DNA of 64,000 bases from an uncultured Oribacterium sp. (lineage in GTDB: Bacteria > Bacillota > Clostridia > Lachnospirales > Lachnospiraceae). The notes beneath the pieces are model-generated. The model was not told the DNA's origin. It searched no databases and saw only the letters and a list, made by a program, of their open reading frames with translations. Made by a program: the position numbers and the translations under genes. The stretch covers positions 7,605 through 71,604 of the forward strand of contig CAKQPT010000012.1 in NCBI GenBank assembly GCA_934270345.1. Direction: 5' to 3'. Of this stretch, positions 7,589 to 15,594 are shown one piece after another; within the stretch, counting starts at the first letter, position 1, and every line of letters begins with the position of its first letter.

Positions 7589-10420
7589 ATGGGTAAGAAT
7601 TATATAAAAATTCGAGGTGCCAGTGAGCACAATCTGAAGCATGTGGATGTGGATATCCCGCGTGATGAGCTGGTCGTGATGACCGGCCTGTCCGGCTCCG
7701 GAAAGTCCTCCCTTGCCTTCGATACGATCTATGCAGAGGGACAGCGTCGTTATATGCAGTCCCTGTCATCCTATGCGCGTCAGTTCCTGGGCCAGATGGA
7801 GAAGCCGGCGGTGGATCTCATCGAGGGCCTCAGCCCGGCGATTTCGATCGATCAGAAGTCGACGAACCGGAACCCGCGTTCGACGGTCGGTACCGTCACG
7901 GAGATTTACGATTATATGCGTCTTCTGTACGCGCGCGTCGGCACGCCGCACTGTCCGAAGTGCGGACGCGAGATCAAGCGCCAGACGGTGGATGAGATCG
8001 TGGATCAGCTGCTCCTGATGCCGGAGGGCACCCGGATCCAGCTGCTGGCACCGATCGTCCGCGGCAAGAAGGGTATGCACGAGAAGGTACTCGACTCGGC
8101 CCGCCGCTCCGGCTATGTGCGTGTACGTGTGGATGGAAACATGTATGAGCTTTCGGAGGACATCAGCCTCGATAAGAACATCCGCCATACCATCGAGATC
8201 GTGGTCGATCGTCTCGTGATCCGCGAGGGGATCGAGGCGCGACTCACCGAGTCCATCGAGCAGGTCATGGGCCTGACCGGCGGTCAGATGACCGTCGACG
8301 TCATCGGCGGTGAGCCGGTGAACTTCTCGACGAGCTTCGCCTGCCCGGACTGCGGTGTCTCCATCGACGAGATCGAGCCGCGCAGCTTCTCCTTTAACAA
8401 CCCCTTCGGTGCCTGCCCGGAGTGCAGTGGTATCGGCTATAAGATGGAGTTCGATCTGTCGCTCATGATTCCGGACGAGCGCCTGAGTCTCAACGAGGGA
8501 GCGATCACCGTTCCCGGCTGGATGAACTCGAAGGATGAGGGCAGCTTCACGCATGCGATGCTGGTGGCCCTCAGTGAGGCCTATCATTTCAGCCTCGACA
8601 CGCCGTTCCAGGATTACCCGCCGGAGATCCGCTCGATCATCCTGGACGGTACGAAGGGCGAGAAGGTGACGGTGCACTACGAGTCCCAGTTTGGAAAGGG
8701 AAACGTGCATCAGGTCGCTTTTGAGGGTTTGATGGCCAATGTCAACCGCCGGTACCGTGAGTGCTTCTCCGAGCGTATGCGCGCGGACTATGAGCAGTAT
8801 ATGCGGATCACACCGTGTGCACTCTGCCATGGCGCACGTCTGAAGGCCTCGAGTCTCGCCGTAACGATCGCTGATCTCAATATCTACCAGGCGACGGAGC
8901 TCTCCATCGAGCACTTCTATCACTGGATCGACGAGATCCGGCTGAGCCCGATGCAACATCAGATCGCAGATGAGGTCGTAAAGGAAATCCGGAGCCGCAT
9001 CAGATTCATGCTGGATGTCGGTCTCGATTACCTGACCCTGAGCCGGGCTGCCGGTACACTTTCCGGTGGTGAGGCCCAGCGTATCCGCCTCGCGACGCAG
9101 ATCGGTTCAGGCCTTGTCGGTGTCGCCTATATCCTCGATGAGCCGAGCATCGGCCTGCATCAGCGGGACAACGATCGTCTGATCGCGACGCTGAAGCACC
9201 TTCGTGACCTCGGGAATACTGTGATCGTCGTCGAGCATGATGAGGACACCATGCGTGCCGCCGACTACATCGTGGACATCGGACCGGGGGCCGGTTCGGA
9301 GGGCGGTGAGGTCGTCGCGACTGGTACGGCGGAGGAGATCATGCAGAACCCGCGCAGTATCACCGGACAGTATCTCAGCGGTAAGCTGAAGATCGAGGTG
9401 CCGAAGACGCGCCGGAAGCCGAACGGCTGGATCACCGTGAAGGGCGCCAGCGAGCATAATCTGAAGAACATCGATGTCCGCTTCCCGCTCGGCGTTTTCA
9501 CCTGTGTGACCGGTGTGTCCGGTTCCGGTAAGTCGTCACTGGTGAACGAGATCCTTTATAAGACACTGGCGAAGAAGCTGAATCGTGCCCGGACGATTCC
9601 GGGCCGCTATAAGTCCATCGAGGGCGTAGAGCAGCTCGATAAGATCATCGCGATCGATCAGTCGCCGATCGGACGTACGCCGCGCTCGAATCCGGCAACC
9701 TATACCGGCGTCTTCGATATGATCCGTGACCTCTTTGCAGGTACACCGGATGCGAAGGCACGTGGCTACAGTAAGGGGCGTTTCTCCTTCAACGTACGCG
9801 GTGGACGCTGTGAGGCCTGCCAGGGTGATGGTATCGTGAAGATCGAGATGAACTTCCTGCCGGATGTGTATGTGCCATGTGAGGTATGTAACGGAAAGCG
9901 TTTCAACCGTGAAACGCTGGAGGTGAAGTATAAGGGGAAGAACATCTATGACATCCTCGAGATGACCGTCGAGGAAGCCCTGGATTTCTTTAAGAATGTA
10001 CCGAGCATCACACGGAAGATTCAGACCCTCTATGATGTCGGCCTCGGTTATGTGAAGCTGGGGCAGCCGAGTACCGAGCTTTCCGGTGGTGAGGCGCAGC
10101 GAATCAAGCTCGCGACCGAGCTCAGCCGTCGTCCGACCGGAAAGACCATCTATGTGCTGGATGAGCCGACCACCGGACTGCACTTCGCAGATGTACATAA
10201 GCTCGTCGTCATGCTTGACCGTCTCGCGGAGAACGGCAACACTGTCATCGTCATCGAGCATAACCTCGATGTCATTAAGTGCGCGGACTATATCATCGAT
10301 ATCGGTCCGGAGGGCGGTGATCGCGGCGGTACGGTGATCGCCGAGGGCACACCGGAGCAGGTGGCGAAGGTGAAGGAATCCTACACCGGCCACTATATCC
10401 GACAGTACCTGAAAAAATAA
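7589..10420 (+). CDS. uvrA: excinuclease ABC subunit A
   Basis: UvrA, 943 residues, the damage-sensing ATPase of nucleotide excision repair that loads UvrB on DNA. It has two ABC-type ATPase cores: Walker [10 protein letters not shown] at residues 33-41 and GVSGSGKSS in the second half, each with an LSGGEAQRI signature and ILDEP/VLDEP Walker B. The two zinc modules are present (CPDC...CPEC and CEAC...CEVC). Full family length. The ATG at 7589 is chosen because GAGGA lies 8 bases before it and the N-terminus then matches UvrA. No uvrB is in the window; no LexA-type box was identified. Confidence 0.97.
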   Translation: MGKNYIKIRGASEHNLKHVDVDIPRDELVVMTGLSGSGKSSLAFDTIYAEGQRRYMQSLSSYARQFLGQMEKPAVDLIEGLSPAISIDQKSTNRNPRSTVGTVTEIYDYMRLLYARVGTPHCPKCGREIKRQTVDEIVDQLLLMPEGTRIQLLAPIVRGKKGMHEKVLDSARRSGYVRVRVDGNMYELSEDISLDKNIRHTIEIVVDRLVIREGIEARLTESIEQVMGLTGGQMTVDVIGGEPVNFSTSFACPDCGVSIDEIEPRSFSFNNPFGACPECSGIGYKMEFDLSLMIPDERLSLNEGAITVPGWMNSKDEGSFTHAMLVALSEAYHFSLDTPFQDYPPEIRSIILDGTKGEKVTVHYESQFGKGNVHQVAFEGLMANVNRRYRECFSERMRADYEQYMRITPCALCHGARLKASSLAVTIADLNIYQATELSIEHFYHWIDEIRLSPMQHQIADEVVKEIRSRIRFMLDVGLDYLTLSRAAGTLSGGEAQRIRLATQIGSGLVGVAYILDEPSIGLHQRDNDRLIATLKHLRDLGNTVIVVEHDEDTMRAADYIVDIGPGAGSEGGEVVATGTAEEIMQNPRSITGQYLSGKLKIEVPKTRRKPNGWITVKGASEHNLKNIDVRFPLGVFTCVTGVSGSGKSSLVNEILYKTLAKKLNRARTIPGRYKSIEGVEQLDKIIAIDQSPIGRTPRSNPATYTGVFDMIRDLFAGTPDAKARGYSKGRFSFNVRGGRCEACQGDGIVKIEMNFLPDVYVPCEVCNGKRFNRETLEVKYKGKNIYDILEMTVEEALDFFKNVPSITRKIQTLYDVGLGYVKLGQPSTELSGGEAQRIKLATELSRRPTGKTIYVLDEPTTGLHFADVHKLVVMLDRLAENGNTVIVIEHNLDVIKCADYIIDIGPEGGDRGGTVIAEGTPEQVAKVKESYTGHYIRQYLKK

Positions 10421-10448
10421 TCAGCAGTACATAATCATCGGTACATGA

Positions 10449-10484
10449 AAATGACCGGACGAAAGCTCGTCCGGTCATTTGTAT
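10449..10484. terminator. terminator after uvrA, probably bidirectional
   Basis: AATGACCGGACG stem perfectly complementary to CGTCCGGTCATT with a short loop, lying between the convergent uvrA and XRE genes. Confidence 0.8.
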
Positions 10485-10588
10485 AAGTTTTAAGGAAGCA
10501 GATGACCGCCTTCGTTCGTGGTGTATATCAAACGACGGCACGTTCGCCCGCAGAAGAGCTGCGTTCTCCGGGATGAAATCGATGGACC

Positions 10589-11110
10589 TCAGATCTCTGG
10601 CTTCTTCTCCGCGACGGAGGTATCGGCCCAGGGCTCGAAGTAGAGTCGGCTGTTTACGATTTTCTCTGTCATGTCCTTTCCAGGTGTTTCGTCATAATGG
10701 GCATAGAGCTCGGATCGTTTCAGCATGGTGCGAAATCCCTCTACAAGCACTTCGACGGCCCGGTCGCGCTCAGACATGACCGGTAAGGCCAGATTCGCTG
10801 CAAAGAGTGTGTTGGCATCGACATTCAGCGCACGAAGGAGGCAGACCAGCTGATCCTGATTCGGGTGCTTTGGCGTGTTCTGGAACCTGCTTTTATAGGC
10901 GTTTTCAAACTGTGAGATCATCGCGCTCGGAATACCGGTGATCGCCGAAAGATCCTCCTGCGTCAGATCCGCTTCGAGCCGAAGTCGCTTCAGGGTCTCT
11001 CCGAAGAGCCCCCAGTCGAAGTGATAATCCCGGTTGTTGTAGATCGGATCCTCTGTATAGACGATGTTTTTCTTATGCTTTGCACGAGGTGCAGTCTTTT
11101 TCCTAGCCAT
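10589..11110 (-). CDS. XRE-family transcriptional regulator
   Basis: A 173-residue protein with a Cro/C1-type helix-turn-helix at about residues 35-95 ('LKRLRLEADLTQEDLSAITGIPSAMISQFE'-like pattern, with the typical T-Q-E-D-L and S-x-F-E positions). A basic N-terminal tail and a helical C-terminal part without known domain follow. AAGGAG lies before the ATG. It faces uvrA and is divergent from ssrA. The upstream gap contains repeated GCGGTATAG/CTATAG blocks that may be its own operator. It is host DNA, not prophage, since it lies left of attL. Confidence 0.8.
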   Translation of the reverse strand: MARKKTAPRAKHKKNIVYTEDPIYNNRDYHFDWGLFGETLKRLRLEADLTQEDLSAITGIPSAMISQFENAYKSRFQNTPKHPNQDQLVCLLRALNVDANTLFAANLALPVMSERDRAVEVLVEGFRTMLKRSELYAHYDETPGKDMTEKIVNSRLYFEPWADTSVAEKKPEI

Positions 11111-11492
11111 AGCGTACAGTACTCCTTGCTTCGAGTAATCATGATGCTTTCTATCAGAATTTTATAAGCTGTGTGCGGATAAAGTAACTTGCTGAGCGGT
11201 ATAGAACTATAGCCGTGCGGTATAGTTTACGGAGAAATTTCTATAGCAGAGAGCGAAAGAAAAGAAAGTAACTTTACGGCAGGACTATATACGGGTGGTC
11301 GTTCCGTTATGGCACATGATGAACTGGAGACGGAAGCATTGAACACGGATCCTGGACACGCTGAACTGTTAAATATCTGTGAAATCAACCAGCGGTTTAT
11401 TTACAAAACGGATACAATCCGATAGAATGTGTTTGAAAGCGAGGAGAGCTCTACCGTTTTCCTTTGCTCGACGCACTTTGATAAGTGAATAT
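11111..11492. other. intergenic region between the XRE gene and ssrA
   Basis: About 380 bp without a convincing gene. Near 11196-11227 there is a dyad AACTATAGCCG-TG-CGGTATAGTT with an extra GCGGTATAG copy, a plausible operator for the XRE protein. A 38-codon open frame at 11309-11425 has only a weak ribosome site and is not called. The ssrA promoter lies at the right end. Confidence 0.45.
11400..11428 (+). promoter_or_regulatory. probable ssrA promoter
   Basis: TTTACA (11400-11405), 17-bp spacer, TAGAAT (11423-11428). This would give a precursor with a 5' leader of roughly 60 nt to be trimmed to the mature tmRNA end. Confidence 0.6.
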
Positions 11493-11835
11493 GGGCTAGT
11501 ACCGGTTTCGACGGGGATGATGCAGCTTTAGAAGCTATCCGAAAGACAGTCGCGTTAAACTTCAAACCTAAATATAAACGCTAACAATAACGAATTAGCA
11601 TACGCAGCCTAAGTGCTGTGTGGTCAGCCTTGATGCACTCACACATCGAGAATCTGGCCTCATCTATGTGAGAAACGACGTTAAGAGTTTCTCCTCTTAA
11701 CGGGCGTATTTAGAGGATACCGGCCACCAAAGGACGTGCACATCCTTTGATGGTGGGGAATCTTTAAAGTGTACTACGATAGTAGAAGGAGAGGGAATTC
11801 ATTTTCGGACACGGGTTCGACTCCCGTCTGGTCCA
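11493..11835 (+). ncRNA. ssrA: transfer-messenger RNA (tmRNA)
   Basis: One-piece tmRNA, which with SmpB rescues stalled ribosomes. The 5' end has the conserved GGTTTCGACGGGGAT. The acceptor stem pairs GGGCTAG (11493-11499) with CTGGTCC (11828-11834), and the T-arm is GGGTTCGACTCCC. The tag frame at 11580-11612 reads ANNNELAYAA then TAA. The discriminator A is at 11835 and CCA is not encoded. The gene is intact although the prophage joins at its last bases; its downstream terminator now comes from the phage. Confidence 0.97.
11821..11835 (+). repeat. attL core in ssrA
   Basis: The 15 bases CTCCCGTCTGGTCCA form the 3' T-stem/acceptor strand of tmRNA and are identical to 63924-63938. Bases on both sides differ between the copies, so the identity is exactly 15 bp. 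Confidence 0.9.
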
Positions 11836-11926
11836 GTCTACAGTGCTTAAACGAACCGCATCAATTTGGTTCAGGAATGGCGATTTCCTGCTGGTTGTGC
11901 CGCTCTATGAGTACGATTTAGTCTAA
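11836..11926 (+). other. detached 3' end of the serine recombinase gene (joined only in the excised circle)
   Basis: Across a re-formed attP, the recombinase frame (63931-63936 reading CTG GTC) continues into this stretch for 30 sense codons, starting Q-S-T-V-L-K and ending Y-E-Y-D-L-V, with TAA at 11924-11926. A strong terminator follows within 4 bases. In the integrated state this segment has no start and is left behind at attL. Confidence 0.75.
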
Positions 11927-11930
11927 AGAA

Positions 11931-11961
11931 AAAGGAGACGTGAAAACACGTCTCCTTTTTT
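11931..11961 (+). terminator. phage terminator now serving ssrA
   Basis: 12-bp perfect stem (AAAGGAGACGTG / CACGTCTCCTTT), loop AAAA and a T run. In the prophage it follows ssrA; in the excised circle it would directly follow the recombinase stop codon. Confidence 0.9.
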
Positions 11962-12061
11962 GATGCTCTAAACCGGAAGGATATTACGGACATGTGGAAT
12001 AATCTTCCATTTTTCGCACAGGTTTTTAAATTGACTTTACACTGTACGAAAGGAGCGAAGC

Positions 12062-12304
12062 ATGATTAGGATTCTACTGTCCACGCGTCTCGGCGAAAGG
12101 CGCTGGACCCAAGCTGACCTTGCCCGTGCAACCGGTATCAGAGCAGCTACCATCAATGAACTGTACAACGAGCTGGTAGATCGGGTCAACCTCGAGCATC
12201 TCGACAGAATCTGCAGAGCCCTCGACTGTGAAGTCGGCGACCTGCTGCTGTATGAAGATGGTGATGGCAAGGCATTGCCGCCTAGGCCAAAAAAGAGGAA
12301 ATAA
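12062..12304 (+). CDS. small HTH (Cro/C1-type) protein
   Basis: An 80-residue DNA-binding protein consisting of one helix-turn-helix of the YozG/HTH_26 type: 'RRWTQADLARATGIRAATINELYNEL' covers the two recognition helices, and 'LDRICRALDCEVGDLL' is the usual closing helix. The tail is basic (PRPKKRK). AAAGGAG precedes the ATG, with a TTGACT box further up. It is the first gene inside attL, on the plus strand with its own terminator. A role in lysogeny or excision control is inferred from position only. Confidence 0.8.
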   Translation: MIRILLSTRLGERRWTQADLARATGIRAATINELYNELVDRVNLEHLDRICRALDCEVGDLLLYEDGDGKALPPRPKKRK

Positions 12305-12336
12305 AAACCCTGGGGAATTATCCCCGGGGTTTTTTA
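12305..12336 (+). terminator. terminator after the small HTH gene
   Basis: AAACCCTGGGGA paired with TCCCCGGGGTTT (one T-G pair), loop ATTA, T6 tail. Confidence 0.9.
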
Positions 12337-12366
12337 ATGTAGCATCATACGGCCACGCCTGACTTG

Positions 12367-12765
12367 TTAATTTACGTTCAATTGCGCTTTAAGCGCATCC
12401 TGTAATACCTGTGAAAAATTAACGCCTGCGTTTGTCGCCATTTCGTTCAACCACTCCGGAATAGAGAGCGTTTTCTTCACAGATTTATTATTATTGCGCT
12501 TTTGATAAACCACAGTGTCGCACAGAATATTATTTACGAATGATCCGGCCGGCACTTTCAGACATTCGATATCTGTAGCTTTCGGCACTTCCTTGTTATC
12601 TCGTTCGTAATCATATAGTGTGAACGCCAATACATCCTCAGCCATATAGATGGCATCTGCTAAATCATCTCCGCAGGTTACGCACCCTTTGATATCTGGA
12701 AACTCAACAGAATATAAGCCGTCCTCCTCTTTTGTAAAAATTGCTGGATATACATACCTTGCCAT
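12367..12765 (-). CDS. hicB: HicB-family antitoxin
   Basis: Antitoxin of a HicAB system, 132 residues. The N-terminal half is the degenerate RNase-H-like HicB fold ('YPAIFTKEEDGLYSVEFPDIKGCVTCGDDLADAIYMAED' pattern). The C-terminal part ('SVKKTLSIPEWLNEMATNAGVNFSQVLQDAL') is a ribbon-helix-helix/HTH DNA-binding segment for autoregulation. It follows hicA on the same strand, so the pair is one operon. It probably stabilises the prophage or acts in phage defence, as such modules commonly do. Confidence 0.9.
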   Translation of the reverse strand: MARYVYPAIFTKEEDGLYSVEFPDIKGCVTCGDDLADAIYMAEDVLAFTLYDYERDNKEVPKATDIECLKVPAGSFVNNILCDTVVYQKRNNNKSVKKTLSIPEWLNEMATNAGVNFSQVLQDALKAQLNVN

Positions 12766-12823
12766 TCTCTACTCCTTTCAAATGATGAGGAACACAATTA
12801 TCAGATTCATATAGGCGAGGGCT

Positions 12824-13009
12824 TTATTTAAGCCCCGCCTGTTTTAAAATCGCATTTAATGTTCCTTTGGCAATCTCTTTTGACCTGTGCCGTGGAACTC
12901 TGAAGTATTCATTGCTTATTGGGCTAAACCATTTATCATGTTCTGCACCGCTTTCAATCAACTTGCATCCTTTCGATTTTAATATCTTTATGAGTTCTGA
13001 TGTTTTCAC
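12824..13009 (-). CDS. hicA: HicA-family mRNA interferase toxin
   Basis: A 61-residue HicA toxin with a dsRBD-like fold. It starts with the typical MKTSELIKILKSKG, followed by the GAEHDKW segment where the catalytic histidine lies (a variant of the usual G-S-H-H). It ends in 'KGTLNAILKQAG', as HicA proteins do. HicA enzymes cleave mRNA. The start codon is GTG with GGAGGGAA ahead. It is transcribed first from the palindromic promoter at 13042-13070. Confidence 0.88.
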   Translation of the reverse strand: MKTSELIKILKSKGCKLIESGAEHDKWFSPISNEYFRVPRHRSKEIAKGTLNAILKQAGLK

Positions 13010-13041
13010 TGTGTTCCCTCCTTCCCTTAACTTATGTATAT

Positions 13042-13070
13042 ATTATAATACGTATTAATACGTATGTCAA
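13042..13070 (-). promoter_or_regulatory. hicAB promoter with an operator as spacer
   Basis: On the minus strand: consensus TTGACA (13070-13065), a 17-bp spacer and TATAAT (13047-13042). The spacer is the perfect 16-bp palindrome TACGTATTAATACGTA (13049-13064), and another TACGTATTA lies at about 13089-13097. Binding by HicB would block the polymerase directly. Confidence 0.85.
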
Positions 13071-13116
13071 TATAATAATACATAATTTTACGTATTAAAA
13101 GAGTGAGTGTATGCAT

Positions 13117-13146
13117 CAAAAAAGCCCCACCTTTTATAGGCAGGGC
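13117..13146 (-). terminator. terminator after the RHH gene
   Basis: Minus-strand stem GCCCTGCC / GGTGGGGC followed by a T6 run, just before the hicAB promoter region. Confidence 0.7.
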
Positions 13147-13179
13147 AAAATTTTAACCACTAATTAAGTTGGCCGTTTT

Positions 13180-13353
13180 TCATTTATCCATTGCTTCATT
13201 TATGAGCCTGTTGATGAACCCATTCACAGACTCTCCATTTTTCTCTGCAAATGTCCGGATCTCTTCCTTCTTTCCTTTCGGCACCACCAGAGTGATTCTG
13301 TCATAAGCTTTCGCATTGTACTTATTCTGAGCGCGTGTTGCTGATGTACCCAT
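13180..13353 (-). CDS. small ribbon-helix-helix (Arc/CopG-like) protein
   Basis: A 57-residue open frame with AGGAGGTG 6 bases before its ATG. The sequence pattern is a ribbon-helix-helix repressor: a beta strand 'AYDRITLVVPKGKKEEI', a helix 'RTFAEKNGE' and the 'SVNGFINRLINEAM' second helix. Arc-like proteins bind palindromes; matching dyads lie in the upstream gap shared with the divergent amidoligase gene. It probably represses itself and perhaps that gene. Confidence 0.8.
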   Translation of the reverse strand: MGTSATRAQNKYNAKAYDRITLVVPKGKKEEIRTFAEKNGESVNGFINRLINEAMDK

Positions 13354-13374
13354 ATCACACCTCCTATTTCATCC

Positions 13375-13500
13375 GTATAGTACTATATCCAATATAGTTG
13401 CACAACTACAAAATATTCACAAACATTCGTGCTTCCATTTGTGAATGGTCACAGTTGTATATAGTTACACAATTATATACTATAAAGACACAACAAAGAA
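13375..13500. promoter_or_regulatory. divergent promoter/operator region between the RHH protein and amidoligase
   Basis: It contains the palindrome TAGTTGCACAACTA (13395-13408) and a related ATAGTTACACAATTATA block near 13460-13478. An inverted repeat TTCACAAA/TTTGTGAA lies between them (about 13416-13444). TTGTAT-17-TACTAT reads toward the amidoligase and TTGTGC-17-TACTAT toward the RHH gene. This arrangement fits a repressor binding both promoters. Confidence 0.6.
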
Positions 13501-13546
13501 CGAGCTGCTACCAACAGCGTGAAGCAAATACGAAAGGATACATACC

Positions 13547-14485
13547 ATGAAGAGAATTGAAGATCAGAGATTCGGAGTTGAAATTGAGCTGACAGGAATC
13601 ACCAGAAAGAACGCCTCCAACATTATCGCCAAGCACTTCGGCACCATGAACAACCATGACGGCGGAAGCTACGACAAGTGGACAGCCACTGACAGATTCG
13701 GTCGCAAGTGGCAGTGCATGTCGGATGGATCCATCCACTGCACACGTAAGGTCGCTGGATGCCAGGTGGCCACCGCATCATCCGAGTACTCCTGCGAGGT
13801 GGTCACACCGATTCTCAGATACCAGGATATGGATGACCTGCAGGAAGTCATCCGCAAGCTCCGGAAGGCCGGCGCCGTTGCGAACACATCCACCGGAATC
13901 CACGTTCACGTTGATGCCGATGACGCCACACCGGAGAGCCTCACGAGACTCATGACCTTCGCGATCGGCAGACAGGACCTCTTCTACGAGGCACTCGAGA
14001 TCGGATCAAGAGCGAATCGCTGGTGCCAGAAGATGGACCGTCGTCTGATGGCTGCCATGCAGAATACCGAGATCGAGACCATGGATGAAATGAAGCGGAT
14101 CTACTACAGCTCAGTAAATGGTGGCTATGATGAAGGAATCTCCACTCGTCACTACTGCACAGCACGTTACCGTGGAATCAACCTGCACAGCTTCTTCACT
14201 GGTAAGGGAATCGAGTTCAGACTTTTCAACGGAACCACCCACGCCGGAAAAATCAAGAGCTACGTCCAGTTCTGCCTCGCAATGTACACATGGTCGATCA
14301 ACTGCGAGAGCGACCCGAAGAAGCTCTACTTCAAGAAGATCACTCACCTCACCGGTGAGCAGAAAGCAAAGCTCATGCGGAACATGATGAAGAACCGCCT
14401 CGGTATGAAGGGGCCAGAGTTCAAGACCGCGAGAACTCTACTGAGTGAGACATTCCCAACCGGAGCACAGGCCACAGTAGCATAA
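13547..14485 (+). CDS. amidoligase-family enzyme
   Basis: A 312-residue ATP-dependent carboxylate-amine ligase of the Amidoligase_2 (glutamine-synthetase-like/COOH-NH2 ligase) superfamily. Motifs in order: FGVEIEL (9-15, metal-binding glutamates), SCEVVTPI (82-89), GIHVHVD (117-123, metal ligands) and GIEFRLFNGT near the C-terminal third (Arg/Glu of the active site). Such enzymes form amide or peptide-like bonds on unidentified amines. The next gene encodes a gamma-glutamylcyclotransferase-like protein, a partner reported for this superfamily. The natural substrate is unknown. It is an accessory gene on the plus strand, opposite to the structural genes. Confidence 0.85.
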   Translation: MKRIEDQRFGVEIELTGITRKNASNIIAKHFGTMNNHDGGSYDKWTATDRFGRKWQCMSDGSIHCTRKVAGCQVATASSEYSCEVVTPILRYQDMDDLQEVIRKLRKAGAVANTSTGIHVHVDADDATPESLTRLMTFAIGRQDLFYEALEIGSRANRWCQKMDRRLMAAMQNTEIETMDEMKRIYYSSVNGGYDEGISTRHYCTARYRGINLHSFFTGKGIEFRLFNGTTHAGKIKSYVQFCLAMYTWSINCESDPKKLYFKKITHLTGEQKAKLMRNMMKNRLGMKGPEFKTARTLLSETFPTGAQATVA

Positions 14486-14531
14486 ACCACATCGCTGAGG
14501 TAACGGCATGACGGCCAGAAAGGATTTGATT

Positions 14532-14972
14532 ATGGAATATTACATCGCATATGGTTCGAACCTAAATGTCGAGCAGATGAAGCTCCGTTGCCCAGGTGCC
14601 AAGGTTTACAAAATGGCGCTTATGAACGGATGGAAGCTCACGTTCAGACGGACCTATCTCAATATCGAGCCTGATGCAAACTCGTCCGTCGATGTCGTGA
14701 TATGGACGATTACGAAGCAGGATGAACTGAACCTTGACCGGTACGAGGGATATCCGAGGCTCTATGATAAAGAGTATTTCGCATTCCCTGCCGACGGCAA
14801 AATCATGACCGCTATGGTTTACAGGATGGACCCTGTCCGGTTCCCAATCGAACCACCGAGGCCAGACTACCTCCACACTGTTGCTGATGGATACAGAACA
14901 TTCAGATACAATGTGAGTAAGCTCGTAGATATCGCGAAGCAATCCGGTTATGATGGACCGGATACGGTCTGA
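14532..14972 (+). CDS. gamma-glutamylcyclotransferase (AIG2/GGCT)-like protein
   Basis: A 146-residue GGCT-fold protein. The signature YIAYGSNL opens the chain (residues 3-10), followed by 'DRYEGYPRLYDKEYF', which holds the family's catalytic glutamate. GGCT enzymes cyclise gamma-glutamyl amides to 5-oxoproline and release the amine. Next to an amidoligase it could remove or recycle gamma-glutamyl-type amides. The ATG at 14532 with AAAGGAT upstream gives the usual N-terminus; an ATG at 14508 with GAGGT ahead is possible. It follows the amidoligase by about 45 bases. Confidence 0.85.
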   Translation: MEYYIAYGSNLNVEQMKLRCPGAKVYKMALMNGWKLTFRRTYLNIEPDANSSVDVVIWTITKQDELNLDRYEGYPRLYDKEYFAFPADGKIMTAMVYRMDPVRFPIEPPRPDYLHTVADGYRTFRYNVSKLVDIAKQSGYDGPDTV

Positions 14973-15032
14973 GGCTCAACGTGGGCTCATCACAGCCACT
15001 CTAACAGTTTCGAGCATCAACCTATACCCAAC

Positions 15033-15070
15033 TAAAAAAAGACGCCCACAGGTCAAATGTGAGCGTCTTG
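15033..15070 (-). terminator. terminator at the end of the DGR operon
   Basis: On the minus strand: AAGACGCTCAC stem, loop, GTGGGCGTCTT, then a T7 run. It ends the leftward transcription of the retroelement and the small membrane protein gene. Confidence 0.8.
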
Positions 15071-15157
15071 GCTAAAAAATATTTAAGGAAGGCGAATTAA
15101 ATGAGAAAGTGGTTGTTTCCAAAACGGAAACAAGTGCAAGTCTGAATAAGCCAAGCC

Positions 15158-15553
15158 CTATTTTTCTGCCCACTCACCCTTGTTCTTGAGTTCGTGGTAG
15201 GTTTCCTTGATATGAGCGATGGAGTCGGTGGCCACTGAGTTGATGTAGCCTTTATGCTTTTTGCAGAACTTCTCATACTTGTCACAATCAATCAGAGTCG
15301 AATCCCACAGGTCCTTCCGGTGATGGACATTGTTCATGAGCTCATCATCAAACCGGAGAATGCGAGTTCTCCTGGCATCCATGAGTTCCTCCCAGATGTC
15401 TGATATTCCGATGAATTTTCGGATGAGCTGTCCGAATGCATGCCATGGATTCAGCCTTATCGGCGATATCTCCACGAGGCTCATGCAGATGACGACCAGC
15501 AGGAGCAGGTAGTTTGTGTCCGGTAACGAATCGAGAAGTTCTTTCAGCGTCAT
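15158..15553 (-). CDS. unknown membrane-anchored protein next to the DGR reverse transcriptase
   Basis: 131 residues from an ATG with GGAG upstream. One strongly hydrophobic segment (about residues 12-28, 'YLLLLVVICMSLVEI') is followed by an amphipathic stretch and a charged, helix-rich C-terminal part with Cys and many Lys. It is the last gene of the leftward tail/DGR transcription unit. No family was recognised. Holin-like or tail-associated functions are possible, but nothing in the sequence proves them. Confidence 0.6.
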   Translation of the reverse strand: MTLKELLDSLPDTNYLLLLVVICMSLVEISPIRLNPWHAFGQLIRKFIGISDIWEELMDARRTRILRFDDELMNNVHHRKDLWDSTLIDCDKYEKFCKKHKGYINSVATDSIAHIKETYHELKNKGEWAEK

Positions 15554-15594
15554 GATTTTTTCTCCATTAAAAAATACGGCCGACGGGCCGTATA

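Noticed and set aside
11309..11425. 38-codon open frame between the XRE gene and ssrA
   Set aside because: Weak ribosome site, overlaps the probable ssrA promoter and shows no recognisable pattern.
12824..13100. Possible CRISPR-like repeats in the TACGTA-rich stretch
   Set aside because: The copies are palindromic operator halves around the hicAB promoter, with no regular spacers; no CRISPR array is present in the window.
15101..15145. 14-codon frame with AAGGAAGG upstream, after the GGCT gene
   Set aside because: Too short to support; it lies in the terminator region of the opposite strand.
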